Shown here piece by piece: positions 1 through 8,957 of a stretch of 15,198 nt of DNA; the first letter of the stretch is position 1, and every line of letters begins with the position of its first letter. Location of the stretch: positions 102,491 to 117,688 of the forward strand of contig QKYT01000082.1 in the NCBI GenBank assembly GCA_003550305.1, written 5' to 3'. Made by a program: the position numbers and the translations under genes. The notes beneath the pieces were generated by a model. The model saw only the letters and a list, made by a program, of their open reading frames with translations, was not told the DNA's origin and ran no database searches. Origin of the DNA: Glomus cerebriforme. Its lineage: Eukaryota; Glomeromycota; Glomeromycetes; Glomerales; Glomeraceae.

Positions 1-606
1 GTATGTTTAATCTATTGGATTAATGAATTATTACGAACTCTATAAAAGTATACAATTCAGCTATCAATCAGATATTTTGAATGTTGATGATGATCGAAAT
101 TCAGCTGAAATTTGAAATAAATCGGCCAAAATTTAGCTGAATCGTTACATGCTGAAACTTCTTATTTCGACTAGTATAAGAAAAGTCTTGTAAAATTTGT
201 TCATAATTACTATTCATTTTCAAGCTATAATTAAAAATTTTTTTTTATCCTTTTTATAATATTTTTCTCAACTTTTTGGTCCTACGTCAATCAAACATTT
301 TTTAAATTAGTTTTCAAATATGTAATTAAATATCTATTTTGTACTAATTACTGAACTAAGCATATGGTTGGATTGATTCTAAATTAGTCTAACAGCTTAG
401 CATTTTGTTTGTATCTATTTTTTGAAAACTTATGTGATTAAATTTAATCATCAATCTAATTTTGGAAAGTACATTTATTTAACTTAAGTGATTTGCTTTT
501 TGTGTTATAGTATGATTGGCAAGATTCTGCAACTAAATTTTCCAATTTTTAACTTCTAATTTTTTTAGAAAAAAAAAAAATTTGTGTAGGAATAAAAAAA
601 TTTTAT
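1..606. other. AT-rich non-coding stretch
   Basis: No reading frame or RNA gene can be supported here on either strand. The stretch is A+T-rich with several homopolymer runs. Its only structured part is a short cluster of CAGCTG/CGGCC/TAGCTG boxes near the left edge, listed separately. It lies just beyond the 3' end of the minus-strand coiled-coil pseudogene, so it may be the tail or terminal repeat of that retroelement, but no matching repeat is visible in the window to prove it. Confidence 0.5.
95..144. repeat. Cluster of short AAATT-CAGCTG-AAATTT-like boxes
   Basis: About 50 bp hold three related boxes: TTCAGCTGAA (a perfect 10-bp palindrome), AATCGGCCAAAA and ATTTAGCTGAAT. They share an A/T run followed by a GC-containing core and another A/T run, arranged partly as inverted copies. 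Arrays like this are often found near the ends of DNA transposons in glomeromycotinan genomes, but no terminal inverted repeat or target duplication can be seen, so the identity is open. Confidence 0.35.
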
Positions 607-1080
607 TCATTTTTCTATCTCATCACTTGATGTTAAGATAACCTTCTTCAGAATTCCTTTTAATTCTCTTATTTCTTTCCTTAAGTCCAATAATTCTTTC
701 TTCATTTTCTACCCCTTTCTCTGCACTGTCCACATTCCCCTCCTTGCCTTAAACTCCACCACTTCCCTTTTTCTCACCATGTCACTAAGTATGTTATTAT
801 AATATTTTAGTGACTTATTTCTCCTCTCCTTCCTTATTTTCTCTCTAAGCTTCTTTCTCTGCTTTTATAACTTTCATTCATAATGCTTCTGTTGAATGAG
901 TAATTGCCTATCGCTTTCTACCATGAACTGCTGAAGACGCAGTACATGATCTTTTTTCTGCTACTTCAACTTTATCTTTAACAATTTCTTTTCTGCAGCT
1001 TGTAGTATTGTGAAATCCATCATATTTTCATTTTCCTTTACTATTTTCTTACTTCCTTTTAACACTTCCTCTGTCCTTTT
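607..1080 (-). pseudogene. Decayed coiled-coil (possibly gag-like) ORF
   Basis: One minus-strand frame stays readable for about 158 codons, from roughly 1080 down to a TGA at 607-609, broken by four in-frame stops. The peptide is rich in Lys, Glu, Arg, Leu and Gln with heptad-like spacing, for example KKLLKIKLK, DRQLLIQQKHYE and, after a Met at 705, KELLDLRKEIRELKG. That points to a long coiled coil with no visible catalytic motif. A frameshift near 1090 leads into more acidic, similarly charged sequence up to about 1170. It lies downstream of, and on the same strand as, the gypsy pol remnant, so it may be an accessory ORF of that element or the gag of a neighbouring copy. Function is not recognised; the coiled-coil reading is direct, the gag idea is inference. 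Confidence 0.5.
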
Positions 1081-1708
1081 CCTGACTTGTTCAGTCTATT
1101 TTTCCTCCTTGTTAGTCTAGGAAGCATGGTTTCTTCATCCTAACTTATGGTGTCTTCTTCTTGCTTGCTTTCCTGAACATCTTTTTGGATCTTTTTTTTG
1201 TTTGAACTATCTTTATATTTTAATAAAATAAAAAAAATTGTGCGAAAAGTAAAGGTATTTTCAAAAAAAAAATTTTCACAGAACAGAAGTATTATTTTTT
1301 TTCAAATTCTAAGTCTATTTATATAAAATTCATATGTTTATATTATTTTCCCCTTTTTCGTATTTTGTACAAAGACATGTATTTTTGTTATTATTTTTTC
1401 ATGTTTCGCATTTTATGTCTAAACACGTCTAACTGATCCTGTGTTTTCCCTTAAGTTTTTCAAAATTTTTCTATCAGTTCCCAATCTTCATCAATCCCAT
1501 AATTTTTAATTTTTATATATATTGACCTCCTTTATTCACATTTTTCCCTCACTGCTTGAATTTGAACTTGTGCTGATCACGTAAGTCATACATTTGATTA
1601 TTACTGCATATAGGCAGGGTATCAGACTTCTGCTTGTATCCTACCAGTAATAACAATTCTCGAACAGTTGTCTAATTATTAGCGATGTGGAAGTGATTAG
1701 TGAAATGA
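1081..1708. other. AT-rich spacer between pol remnant and coiled-coil pseudogene
   Basis: Apart from the frameshifted upstream end of the coiled-coil frame (to about 1170), no gene is visible. There are long A and T runs at 1186-1320. The part at 1560-1700 is less biased in composition and sits directly after the end of pol on the minus strand, where a polypurine tract and 3' LTR would be expected. I could not find a second copy in the window or clear LTR ends, so no LTR is called. Confidence 0.4.
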
Positions 1709-2770
1709 TTAATTAATTAAAATTAAAGGCTCAAACTGCCTTTTTTTATAGATTTTTAAGCGATTTTCATGTATGATATTTTTAGCTAAACATTCTTCTA
1801 TAGTTCATAATTTGTATATATTATTCTCTAATACTTCATATATATAATAAGGTCCAATCTATTTTTTTTCTAATTTTGCTAAAAAGTTTGTTTTTAACCA
1901 TGTACATTTTACCAGAACTTTTTCTTCTATCTGTAATTTCCTTAATATACCTTATTGATCATAACGTAATTTTTGCTTTTGTTGTTTTTTATCTATTGTA
2001 TTTACTACTTCCTATTAATCATTTTCTATTTATTCAATAAGCTGATATAATCTTTCTAATAAAGGATTTTCATTTCTGCTTTTTACTTGACTTTATACTT
2101 TTAATTCTATGGGCAATGTTGCTTGTCTACCATATATTAAATAAAATGGTATATACCCAGTTGTTTTATGTTTTTTTGTTCAGTATGCAAAAAGAGTTGC
2201 GCTAACATATTGGTCTCATTGTTCACTTTCATTGTGAATTATTTTTGCAATACATTCTTCTATTGTCCTGTTAAATCTTTCTACTATACCATTTGTTTGA
2301 GGTCAATATGACAATGTTAATCTATACTTTGTTTGGTATTTTTTACATAAGTTTTCAATAACTTTATTAACAAATGACGTTCCTCTGTTTGACAGTATTT
2401 CCTTAGGTACTCCATGATGATAAATAATATCTTCATAAATAAACTGGGCTACTGTATCTGCTTTAATATTTTTAATAGCTTTTGCTTCTGGTCATTTGGA
2501 AAAATAATCCATAGCAATAATAATATATCTATTTCCATCCTCTGTGATTGGTAATGGTTCTTTGATGTCTATTCCTACTTTGTAAAATGATCCTTAAACT
2601 TTAATAGATATAAGTGGTTCTCTTTTTTCTGCACTTCCTCTCCTTTAACATAAGTTACATATATTAATATAATTTCTAATGTCTTCAAACATTTGTGACC
2701 AATAGTATCTCTCTCTTACTTTTTCAAATACTACATCAATTCCTAAATGCGCTTCACTCATATTCTGATG
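1709..2770 (-). pseudogene. Gypsy integrase region, decayed
   Basis: The N-terminal H2C2 zinc-binding region survives as EAHLGIDVV, RERYYWSQMFEDI and CNLC. The core follows: first catalytic Asp in AMDYFSK, then GVPKEILSNRGTSF and PQTNGIVERFNRTIEECIA, which holds the catalytic Glu. The second catalytic Asp, normally in an SDRGT motif, is Asn here (codon at 2387-2389), an expected G-to-A change. The C-terminal part reads TGYIPFYLIYGRQATLPIEL and later GPYYIYEVLENNIYKL and NIIHENRLKIY, typical of the region after the core in gypsy pol; no chromodomain is seen. Stops occur after CNLC, after YFSK, before PQTNG and in the C-terminal part. It cannot be active. Confidence 0.88.
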
Positions 2771-3019
2771 TAAATTATAAAGGATAAATTCTACTTATTT
2801 ACATAGAATTACCTTTTAATTTCTATTTTGTCATTCCTAAATAAAAGATTACTTTTAATTATATATTGGGTTAAAATTTTTTGTAAATGAGTTTTCTATT
2901 ATTGAGTAAGTCCGTCTGGGTAAGTTAATTCTGTTAAATAATACATTAAGTTATCATATAGTTGTCTATCCATTTAGGTAATTAATATTACTTCTATTTA
3001 ATGTGTAATTTGAATTTAG

Positions 3020-3485
3020 GTTTGAGTCAAGTGCATCTGCATTAGAGTGTTTACTACCTTTATGATATTGGATTTCATATTCATATTTAGAGAGTGTAAT
3101 TTTTCATTGTTTCAGTCTTCTATTGGCAGTTTCTGATGATGAATTGAGTAACTATTTTAATGCTGGATGATCGGTAATTATCATGAATTTTGTTCCATAC
3201 AAATAATATTGAAAGTATTTAACTGCTCATACAATAGCTAAATATTCTAATTCTGTTATTCCATAATTCCTTTCAGCAGATGTAAGTATTCTACTAGCAT
3301 AAGTGATAACATATTTGTGCTTTCTATCCTTTTATGCTAGAACAGCTCCTACTTCTGTAATAGAAGTATCAGTATACAAATAAAATGACTCCTCAAAATT
3401 AGGATATCTAACTATTGGTGATTCAGTGAGTTTAGTTTTCAAGATCTCAAATGATTTTTGTTATTTTTCCATCCACTTATATGCA
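3020..3485 (-). pseudogene. Gypsy RNase H domain, decayed
   Basis: The minus-strand frame reads LYTDTSITEVGAVLA, then KHKYVITYASRILTSAERNY, GITELEYLAIV, AVKYFQYYLYGTKFMIITDH and, at the end, YHKGSKHSNADALDSN. These match the RNase H of Ty3/gypsy pol: the first Asp in YTD, the Glu in ELEYLA and the Asp in ITDH are all kept. Four in-frame stops fall where family members carry Gln or Trp: after GAVLA, in AIV*AV, in ALK*LL and in LKQ*KI. In an active element this enzyme removes RNA from the RNA:DNA hybrid during reverse transcription. Here it is a relic. Confidence 0.87.
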
Positions 3486-3490
3486 ATTAA

Positions 3491-3649
3491 TACTTTTTTC
3501 ACCCTTATATGACTTTGATTTGTATTATACATATGTCATATACTGTATATGATGATTTGTTTTAATTTTTTCAGTATTTAGTTTTGATTCTTTTTCTCTA
3601 TCTTTTATGTTTTTAATTGCTGTAAATTTTATATTTAATATGAGGTATA
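3491..3649. other. AT-rich junction between gypsy remnant and foldback element
   Basis: The recognisable pol frame stops at about 3490, and no RT palm motif is seen further on. The next 160 bases are A+T-rich and without a supported gene. Confidence 0.4.
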
Positions 3650-4205
3650 TTCACTGGTCAAAAACTGATTTATCTTACAGATATCTTACAGATATCTTAT
3701 AAATATTGGATACCCAAAATGCAGAAAATCTGCTATACATCNGGTACNCAATATGTATACTATAGAATTAAAAAATACAATTTATTAATTATCTCGCTAT
3801 CCAGTGATCATAAAAAGATGAAATATAGCTCATTCTATTCACCTCACTGAGATGTATTGAATGGTACTAATTTCGCATTTCTAGGTGTGATAGATGCTGA
3901 AATATTTAATAAATCAGCATTTTTTATTTGTTTTTTTACGATTTATCAAATATCTTAACATCTATCATACCTAGAAATGCGAAATTAATACCATTCGATA
4001 CGTCTCAGTGAGGCGAATCGAATGAGTTATATTTTATCTTTTTATGATTACCGGATAACGAGATAATTAATAAATTGTATTTTTTAATTCTATAGTATAC
4101 ATATTGGGTACCTGATGTATAGCAGATTTTCTGCATTTTGGGTATTCGATATTTATAAGATATCTGTAAGATATCTGTAAGATAAATCAGTTTTTGACCA
4201 GTGAT
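3650..4205. mobile_element. Foldback/MITE element with 264-bp inverted arms, Tc1/mariner-like ends
   Basis: The two ends are TCACTGGTCAAAAACTGATT and its reverse complement. The left arm (3651-3914) and right arm (3941-4204) are inverted copies all the way inwards with equal length and no net indel, separated by a 26-base loop (3915-3940). TA dinucleotides sit just outside at 3648-3649 and 4206-4207, consistent with the TA target duplication of Tc1/mariner elements, and a CACTGGTCAAAA-like end is common in that superfamily; the base next to each TA does not match. Each arm carries an 11-bp subrepeat (ATCTTACAGAT) two to three times near its end. There is no coding capacity, so it would have to be moved by a transposase elsewhere. 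A transcript would fold into one long hairpin. Ambiguous bases occur at 3742 and 3748; the opposite arm implies A and C there. Confidence 0.9.
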
Positions 4206-4668
4206 TATTTTTTTTAAATATTTTTATAACTTTATTTTTAAAAAAAAGGTTATAAATATTTATTTTCTTGAGTTTAATATTTTTAATAATGCATTTTTTT
4301 ATATAGATTTTATAGCATAATTTAAGAACTTTAAACTAAACTAACTTTATTAACTAAAAGTTGTTCAGCAGGTAAAATTTTATTAAATATTTACAAAATT
4401 ATATATGCTTTTTATAATAATAATAATAATACCAATTATATATATTTTTTTTGTTTTTTTTATACAGAAACTTNATGCTCAAATTTTGATATTTTAAAAT
4501 TTTAGATTTTGTATTTTAGTGTAGAAGTTAAAGTTGTTTTTATTTTTGTTATAAGTTTATATAATGCTTTTTGATATATTAATAAAAGTATGAATTTTTA
4601 TATATCAGATATTGCTTATTATTTATTAAAACTTAATAAAGTATAAATAAATCTTTTTAATTGTATTG

Positions 4669-4717
4669 TTGGCCAATAATAGTTTAATAATTCAGGCCAA
4701 AATTAACAAGTCATATG
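4669..4717 (+). repeat. Imperfect direct repeat, copy 1
   Basis: This copy begins TTGGCCAATAAT and continues with GGCCAAAATTAACAAGTCAT. The partner at 4816-4859 has TTGGCCAGTATTAT followed by GGGCAAAATTAAACATGTGA. Spacing between copies is about 147 bp. They look like diverged duplicates with small indels. Confidence 0.4.
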
Positions 4718-4815
4718 AGAGGCAAAAAAAGTGTTAGTGATATTAGGATAGATCTGCTTTAGATATACTCCTTTTTAGATTGTGTATCATTACCTAAGAT
4801 CTAAATAAGAAAATT

Positions 4816-4859
4816 TTGGCCAGTATTATAAAATCTGGGCAAAATTAAACATGTGATGA
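4816..4859 (+). repeat. Imperfect direct repeat, copy 2
   Basis: Partner of the copy at 4669-4717. It shares the TTGGCCA start and the GGCAAAATTAA block and ends in an E-box-like CATGTG. Confidence 0.4.
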
Positions 4860-4966
4860 ATAACATGTGACAAATAGTATTTATTATACTAAAAAAATTA
4901 GTAATGTGAGGGACAAATTATTATATAGTATAAGTCACGTGATATAATAGGTCATATGACAGGGTG

Positions 4967-4976
4967 GCAATACATG
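4967..4976 (+). repeat. Target-site duplication, left of MULE
   Basis: GCAATACATG abuts the left terminal inverted repeat. The right side has GCAATACGTG at 9015-9024, a 9-of-10 match, fitting the roughly 9-bp duplications made by MULE transposases. Confidence 0.8.
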
Positions 4977-5033
4977 ATCTTCCTCTGTAACACTAACAAT
5001 TTTTCTACTTTCACGTGATTTTGTGGTGCATAT
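4977..5033 (+). repeat. MULE left terminal inverted repeat
   Basis: It pairs with the reverse complement of 8958-9014 at about 46 of 57 positions without gaps. The strongest block is ACTAACAATTTTTCTACTT. A CACGTG box lies inside at 5012-5017, mutated to TACGTG in the other repeat. Confidence 0.85.
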
Positions 5034-6014
5034 ACATTTGTTTTGTGGCATATTCAAGTTTTATTTACATAACACATATTAACACATATATTTTCGTTTG
5101 AAAGAGTTTTTTTTATTTTTTTCTTAAACCTTTTCTCTTACAAGTAAAAAAAAAGAAAATACATAGTAATATACTTATATCAGTGAGTAAAAATTATGAA
5201 AAGTTTTACTATAATTCTATTAGTTTCAAAAAAATAAAATATTTGTAACTGTACACTGTACAGTAATTTTTTTTTCGTGTTTTAAATAAAGTTTACTATT
5301 GTATTACACTGTATTTTAAACGGTATAATTATAGAGTTTTATTTTAATCTTAGTGTTATATTAAATTTTTTTCATTTATTAATAGAAATATGAACTCAGT
5401 AACCAGTAACAAATATCAATATTATACATGTTGTGTGAAAAATGGTCCTTTAAGCTCTTTTAATAGAAAATTTTACCAAACCTATAATACATGCCGCATT
5501 AAAAGTAAAGAAGCTTATCAATAAAAAAAGCAGCAGATAAATAATGCAGAAGTCACTGATCAGTCTTCAATTGAATTAAATGAATTATATGATTTTTTAT
5601 TAAAGATTTTTGATTCATTTAAGAATAAAAGAGAATCTGAAAATAAAGAAAATGATGCAAATCCAGAGTTTAAATTTTCTTGTACCGTAAATATTGGTAC
5701 ATTAGAAGGAGATTCAAAAGAAAAAGCTGATTATATTATAAAAGAAATATCTGACATATATAAATATGCATGGGTGTAAGTCAATTTTAATTTTAATGCA
5801 TTAAACTTTTAATTTATTTTAAACAACTAATTAGTTTATTGTTTTGATTATTTATTTTATTTATATAATCTAAGATATTACCACATATACAATGCAAAAA
5901 AAACAAAGTCAATAACCTTCTATTATTATTGCTCTCAATGGGAAAGTTTGGCCAAAAAAGTGAAAAAACATTCTGATTCACAAAAACATTGCGATAGACA
6001 ATCTATGGGCTGTT

Positions 6015-6030
6015 ATACTTGTATATATAT
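6015..6030 (+). repeat. Target-site duplication, left of nested LINE
   Basis: ATACTTGTATATATAT is repeated exactly at 6537-6552. A 16-bp duplication of this size next to a poly(T)/poly(A) end is the signature of target-primed reverse transcription. The AT repeat following it blurs the inner edge by a few bases. Confidence 0.82.
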
Positions 6031-6536
6031 ATATATATATTTTTTTTTGAAGACGCACTGAATCATGTCCTTTATTAAGTAAATCAGTGGACATTGCCTG
6101 GAATACATAAAAATAAAATTATATAGCTCAGAGATAAGACCTCCAACCCAATGGAAAATCTTAACGTGTCGTACTTACATAGCATGAGTCCCCAGAGTGA
6201 GGTCTGAAGACAAGACATTCCTTAGATAGTTAATATGCTCTGGTTCTCTCCCATACCCCAGTGCTAGCACCAAATAAAATTCGCCCTTCAATCAGTACCC
6301 CCAAATCTCCCCACAATCACATTGGGTCTTCTAACTAGTACGATTTGTTATAACTTCGACCAGAAAGTTGTAAGAGTAATTATAGAGGTCGGCTACTAGT
6401 ACCAACCTTCAGAAAGAAAAGTGAAACTATCTAATACTAACCTAAAAATACAAGAAAGAAAAAAAAACCTACTAATATCTCTACCCCTTCCCTACCAGGA
6501 CCAGTACTCCAACTTGGCGCCCTAACAGATACTCCA
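6031..6536 (-). mobile_element. 5'-truncated LINE tail nested in the MULE transposase gene
   Basis: This roughly 500-bp block has clearly higher G+C than its surroundings and no reading frame. On the minus strand it ends GTCTTCAAAAAAAA (poly-T at 6041-6048 on the plus strand) preceded by AATAAA (tttatt at 6071-6076). The reverse complement aligns with the plus-strand copy ending at 10617: both share TTTCTTTCTGAAGGTT followed by GGTACTAG/GCACTAG, GACCTCACTCTG, and the GTCTTC-poly(A) end. Similarity continues up to the 6536 junction, so this is more likely a truncated LINE 3' end than a complete SINE. It is flanked by an exact 16-bp duplication and separates two coding parts of the MULE transposase. 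Confidence 0.85.
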
Positions 6537-6552
6537 ATACTTGTATATATAT
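6537..6552 (+). repeat. Target-site duplication, right of nested LINE
   Basis: Exact second copy of the 16-bp sequence at 6015-6030, followed by a short TA repeat and then the resumed transposase coding sequence (ITIYEDLASSDIEIKHLL). Confidence 0.82.
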
Positions 6553-8476
6553 TATATATATATATTTAAAATTACCATTTATGAAGATCTTGCATCATCT
6601 GATATAGAAATAAAGCATCTTTTGCATCTGACAAAACCAGATATTTCAATTCCACCCAAAGTTAAGCAGATTATTCAGAATAATATTGATTTGTTACTAC
6701 GTGAAATTTATAAATGACTTGTTGAATGTGATTTGGATATTAATATTCGCCAAAAATAAATTCATTTTTGGTGGACTGAGTTTGGCAAAAATAAATACAA
6801 GTAAGATGAAAATCCCTTTCTTTCTGCAAAGAAGTGGCTTGAAGAAAAAGTATATAATATAATATTTCAAAAAGAAAGTCCAAAAGCTCTTGGTTTTTTA
6901 ACCAATTTTTGGAATATATTGAAAAATTCTCAATTTAAAGTGAATAAAATTGGTGTTGATACCGCTTGTAAGTATATTTTAAAATATTTATTAATTTAAT
7001 TAATATAATAACTGCATCTTTATTGATATTTCCTTTTTTAAATTTAGACAATACAACTAATTTGAAATTCAAATTATATGTTGTTCATGCAGAAGTTAAT
7101 GGTATGAGTTTTCCATTATCATACTTATTTTTAGAAAACAATGGAAATTGTGAAAATGGAGTACGAACTGGTATGATCATAGACTATTTATTACAATTAA
7201 AAACACTTGGACTTGAACCAGAGTTTTTTATAACTGACAAGGACTTTGTATAAACATCTGCGGCATGATTTGTATGGAAAAATATCAAGGTGTAACTATG
7301 TCTTTGGCATATAAAGAAAGCAGTAGAAGTAAGGCTGTCAAGTAATAAAAAACCTTTACAAATTAATTATAATGGTATTGTGATACAGAAGCAATTTTCT
7401 TTCATTGACCCATTATTTTGTCCAAGTTTAACTAAGGAAAAATAGTTTTCTGTTCAAAAGTAATAAAACTATTAATATGGAAAATGATGAATAATCACCT
7501 TTACCAACACTAACTTATCTTAACTATTAGTGATCAGTATCTTTCTTCAACTAAAATTTGGACAGCAGCTGTATAAGAAATTTATAACTTCTGTCAACAA
7601 AATTCCCTGCCATGGCTTTGGATGTATTTGTAAAATGAGTGATATAGTGCAAAACATTGGTTTTTATAGTTTCACGTAGGATGTAAATACAAACTTTTTG
7701 TTTTTAAAACTAATATGTTCGTCAAAATACATTGAAAGGTGTTAAAATGGGATTTTTTATATAAATTCTTTCATTCGCATCTATATCTAGTTGTATTTGT
7801 TATTATGGAGCAAGTGGTTCCACATAACAAAAGAAAATTTGACCAAATTTTCATAGTGAAAAGGAAAAAGGCTGATTGGTGAAAAGCATTTAAAAAGGAA
7901 TGGAAGGAGCTTTTAACACGAGTTCTTAATAGTAATATATATTTAACTGATACTAATAATTAAATTTGTGGGTGTCCAGCCTTTCTTATTAGCCATTTTT
8001 TTATTTGTAAACATCTTATGCAACAGAAAGGAGTAGTGGATGCTTTATTTTTTGATGAAGTTTATCATCATCATCAGTATCCTTTTGTTGATACTATATC
8101 ATCTCAAATTATTAACTTCACTTCACATAGTTTACAAGCAACACTAACCTTTGAAATTATTAAAGATGAGAGTTTGCAAGTTTGTAAGGAAACATATGAA
8201 AGGCTTATTGATACAACAGAAAAAGTACTTGAAATTCTTAAAGGTAGTTAATTTGTAATTAATTAATTATTAATGTTTATTTGTTTATACATTTTATTAA
8301 CTGTATGTTTAACTATAATAGAACAACAGGATAAAGAAAATTTTAAATAGGTGAAAGGTATTGAAAAAAATTTTAAGCCGATTGAAGAAATGTTATCTGA
8401 AATTACATTGTATAAATGGATGAGGACGTTACGAATATTCAAAGATTATTCACATAATACAATATTTTTTAATTAA

Positions 8477-8957
8477 GAATTTATTAATTTATTTTAGAAG
8501 AAAATTTTAATTAGATAATTTAATTTATTTTTTATTAATTTTAATTTTGATACATGGAATAATTTAACGTGTTTTAATTTTATAGGAATTTATTATGTAT
8601 AGTTGTTATTATAGAAAACCATTTTTATAATAAATGAGGAAAAATAAACATTTATAATTTGAAAATTAGATGGTAATTCTGAAAATTCAATAATTATTTT
8701 GCACATTTTTTTTATAAACTATTAAATATTCATTAAAAAGAATAAGAATTGGCACGTCATTATATAATTATATTTGCAGTTAATATGTATTTTATTGTTT
8801 AATATTTAAAAAAAAATAAATAAATAAAAAATAAAACCCAGGAACTTTCATTTTTTGCTTTATTAGAGTATTATTTTTATATCTTGCAATTTTAAATTTT
8901 AATCATAATAAATAAATGTTTTGTTAATGAAAATTTTTCAAGATCGATGGGTGGTTT
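8477..8957 (+). other. MULE 3' internal non-coding region
   Basis: Very A+T-rich sequence between the end of the transposase gene and the right inverted repeat. No gene, RNA or repeat can be supported; it is presumably the 3' untranslated and subterminal part of the transposon. Confidence 0.5.

Larger units (their letters stand above)
1709..3490 (-). mobile_element. Ty3/gypsy LTR retrotransposon, 5'-truncated pol remnant
   Basis: Read on the minus strand, this stretch contains in order the end of the reverse transcriptase connection (AYKWMEK, FEILKTKLTESPIVRYP), an RNase H domain, an H2C2 zinc-binding region, the integrase core and the integrase C-terminal region ending at a TAA at 1709-1711. 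The order RT-RNase H-INT is that of Ty3/gypsy elements rather than Ty1/copia. The catalytic RT palm is not found upstream of 3490; the sequence turns into unrelated AT-rich DNA and then the foldback element at 3650. Several in-frame stops and frameshifts show that it is dead. No LTRs were identified. Confidence 0.88.
4206..4966. other. AT-rich region with an E-box cluster next to the MULE
   Basis: No gene is supported. The first part is extreme A+T with an (AAT)n run near 4415-4431 and an ambiguous base at 4474. The last 250 bases hold five CANNTG boxes: CATATG at 4712 and 4953, CATGTG at 4850 and 4864, and CACGTG at 4936; the box at 4953 lies in the perfect palindrome GTCATATGAC. It also holds a spaced imperfect duplication (4669-4717 and 4816-4859). 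It may be an old promoter into whose edge the MULE inserted, but no gene remains beside it. Confidence 0.45.
5390..8476 (+). pseudogene. MULE-like SWIM-finger transposase, decayed and interrupted
   Basis: The gene can be followed over about 3 kb from ATG 5390. Exon 5390-5775 joins exon 5875 onwards (99-nt intron). After the LINE insertion, exon sequence runs 6553-6967, then an 80-nt intron, then 7048 to 8243, then 8322-8476 ending in TAA. The middle part has the probable first catalytic Asp in IGVDTAYNTTN, then KLYVVHAEVNGMSFPLSYLF, the TDKDF motif and LCLWHIKKAVEVRLSS, the WH motif of MULE transposases. The C-terminal SWIM zinc finger is CGCPAFLISHFFICKHL (CxCx(n)CxH, about 7970-8020). An upstream Cys/His-rich stretch (QKHCDRQSMGCYTC, ends near 6020) may be a DNA-binding finger. 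About a dozen in-frame stops, including 5522, and probable frameshifts between 7350 and 7960 disable it. The two longest open pieces are 7023-7253 and 8018-8251. In a live copy it would cut and paste the element. Confidence 0.85.

Noticed and set aside
1560..1708. Gypsy 3' LTR directly after pol
   Set aside because: No polypurine tract, no clear LTR ends and no second copy in the window.
6031..6536. A SINE, because the 5' end contains GCGCCAAGTTGG, which looks a little like a tRNA A box
   Set aside because: No B box is found, and similarity to the second copy continues right up to the 6536 junction, which suits a 5'-truncated LINE better.
6541..6566. TA microsatellite as an independent feature
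   Set aside because: It is part of the LINE target site and its duplicated copy; slippage in AT repeats explains it.
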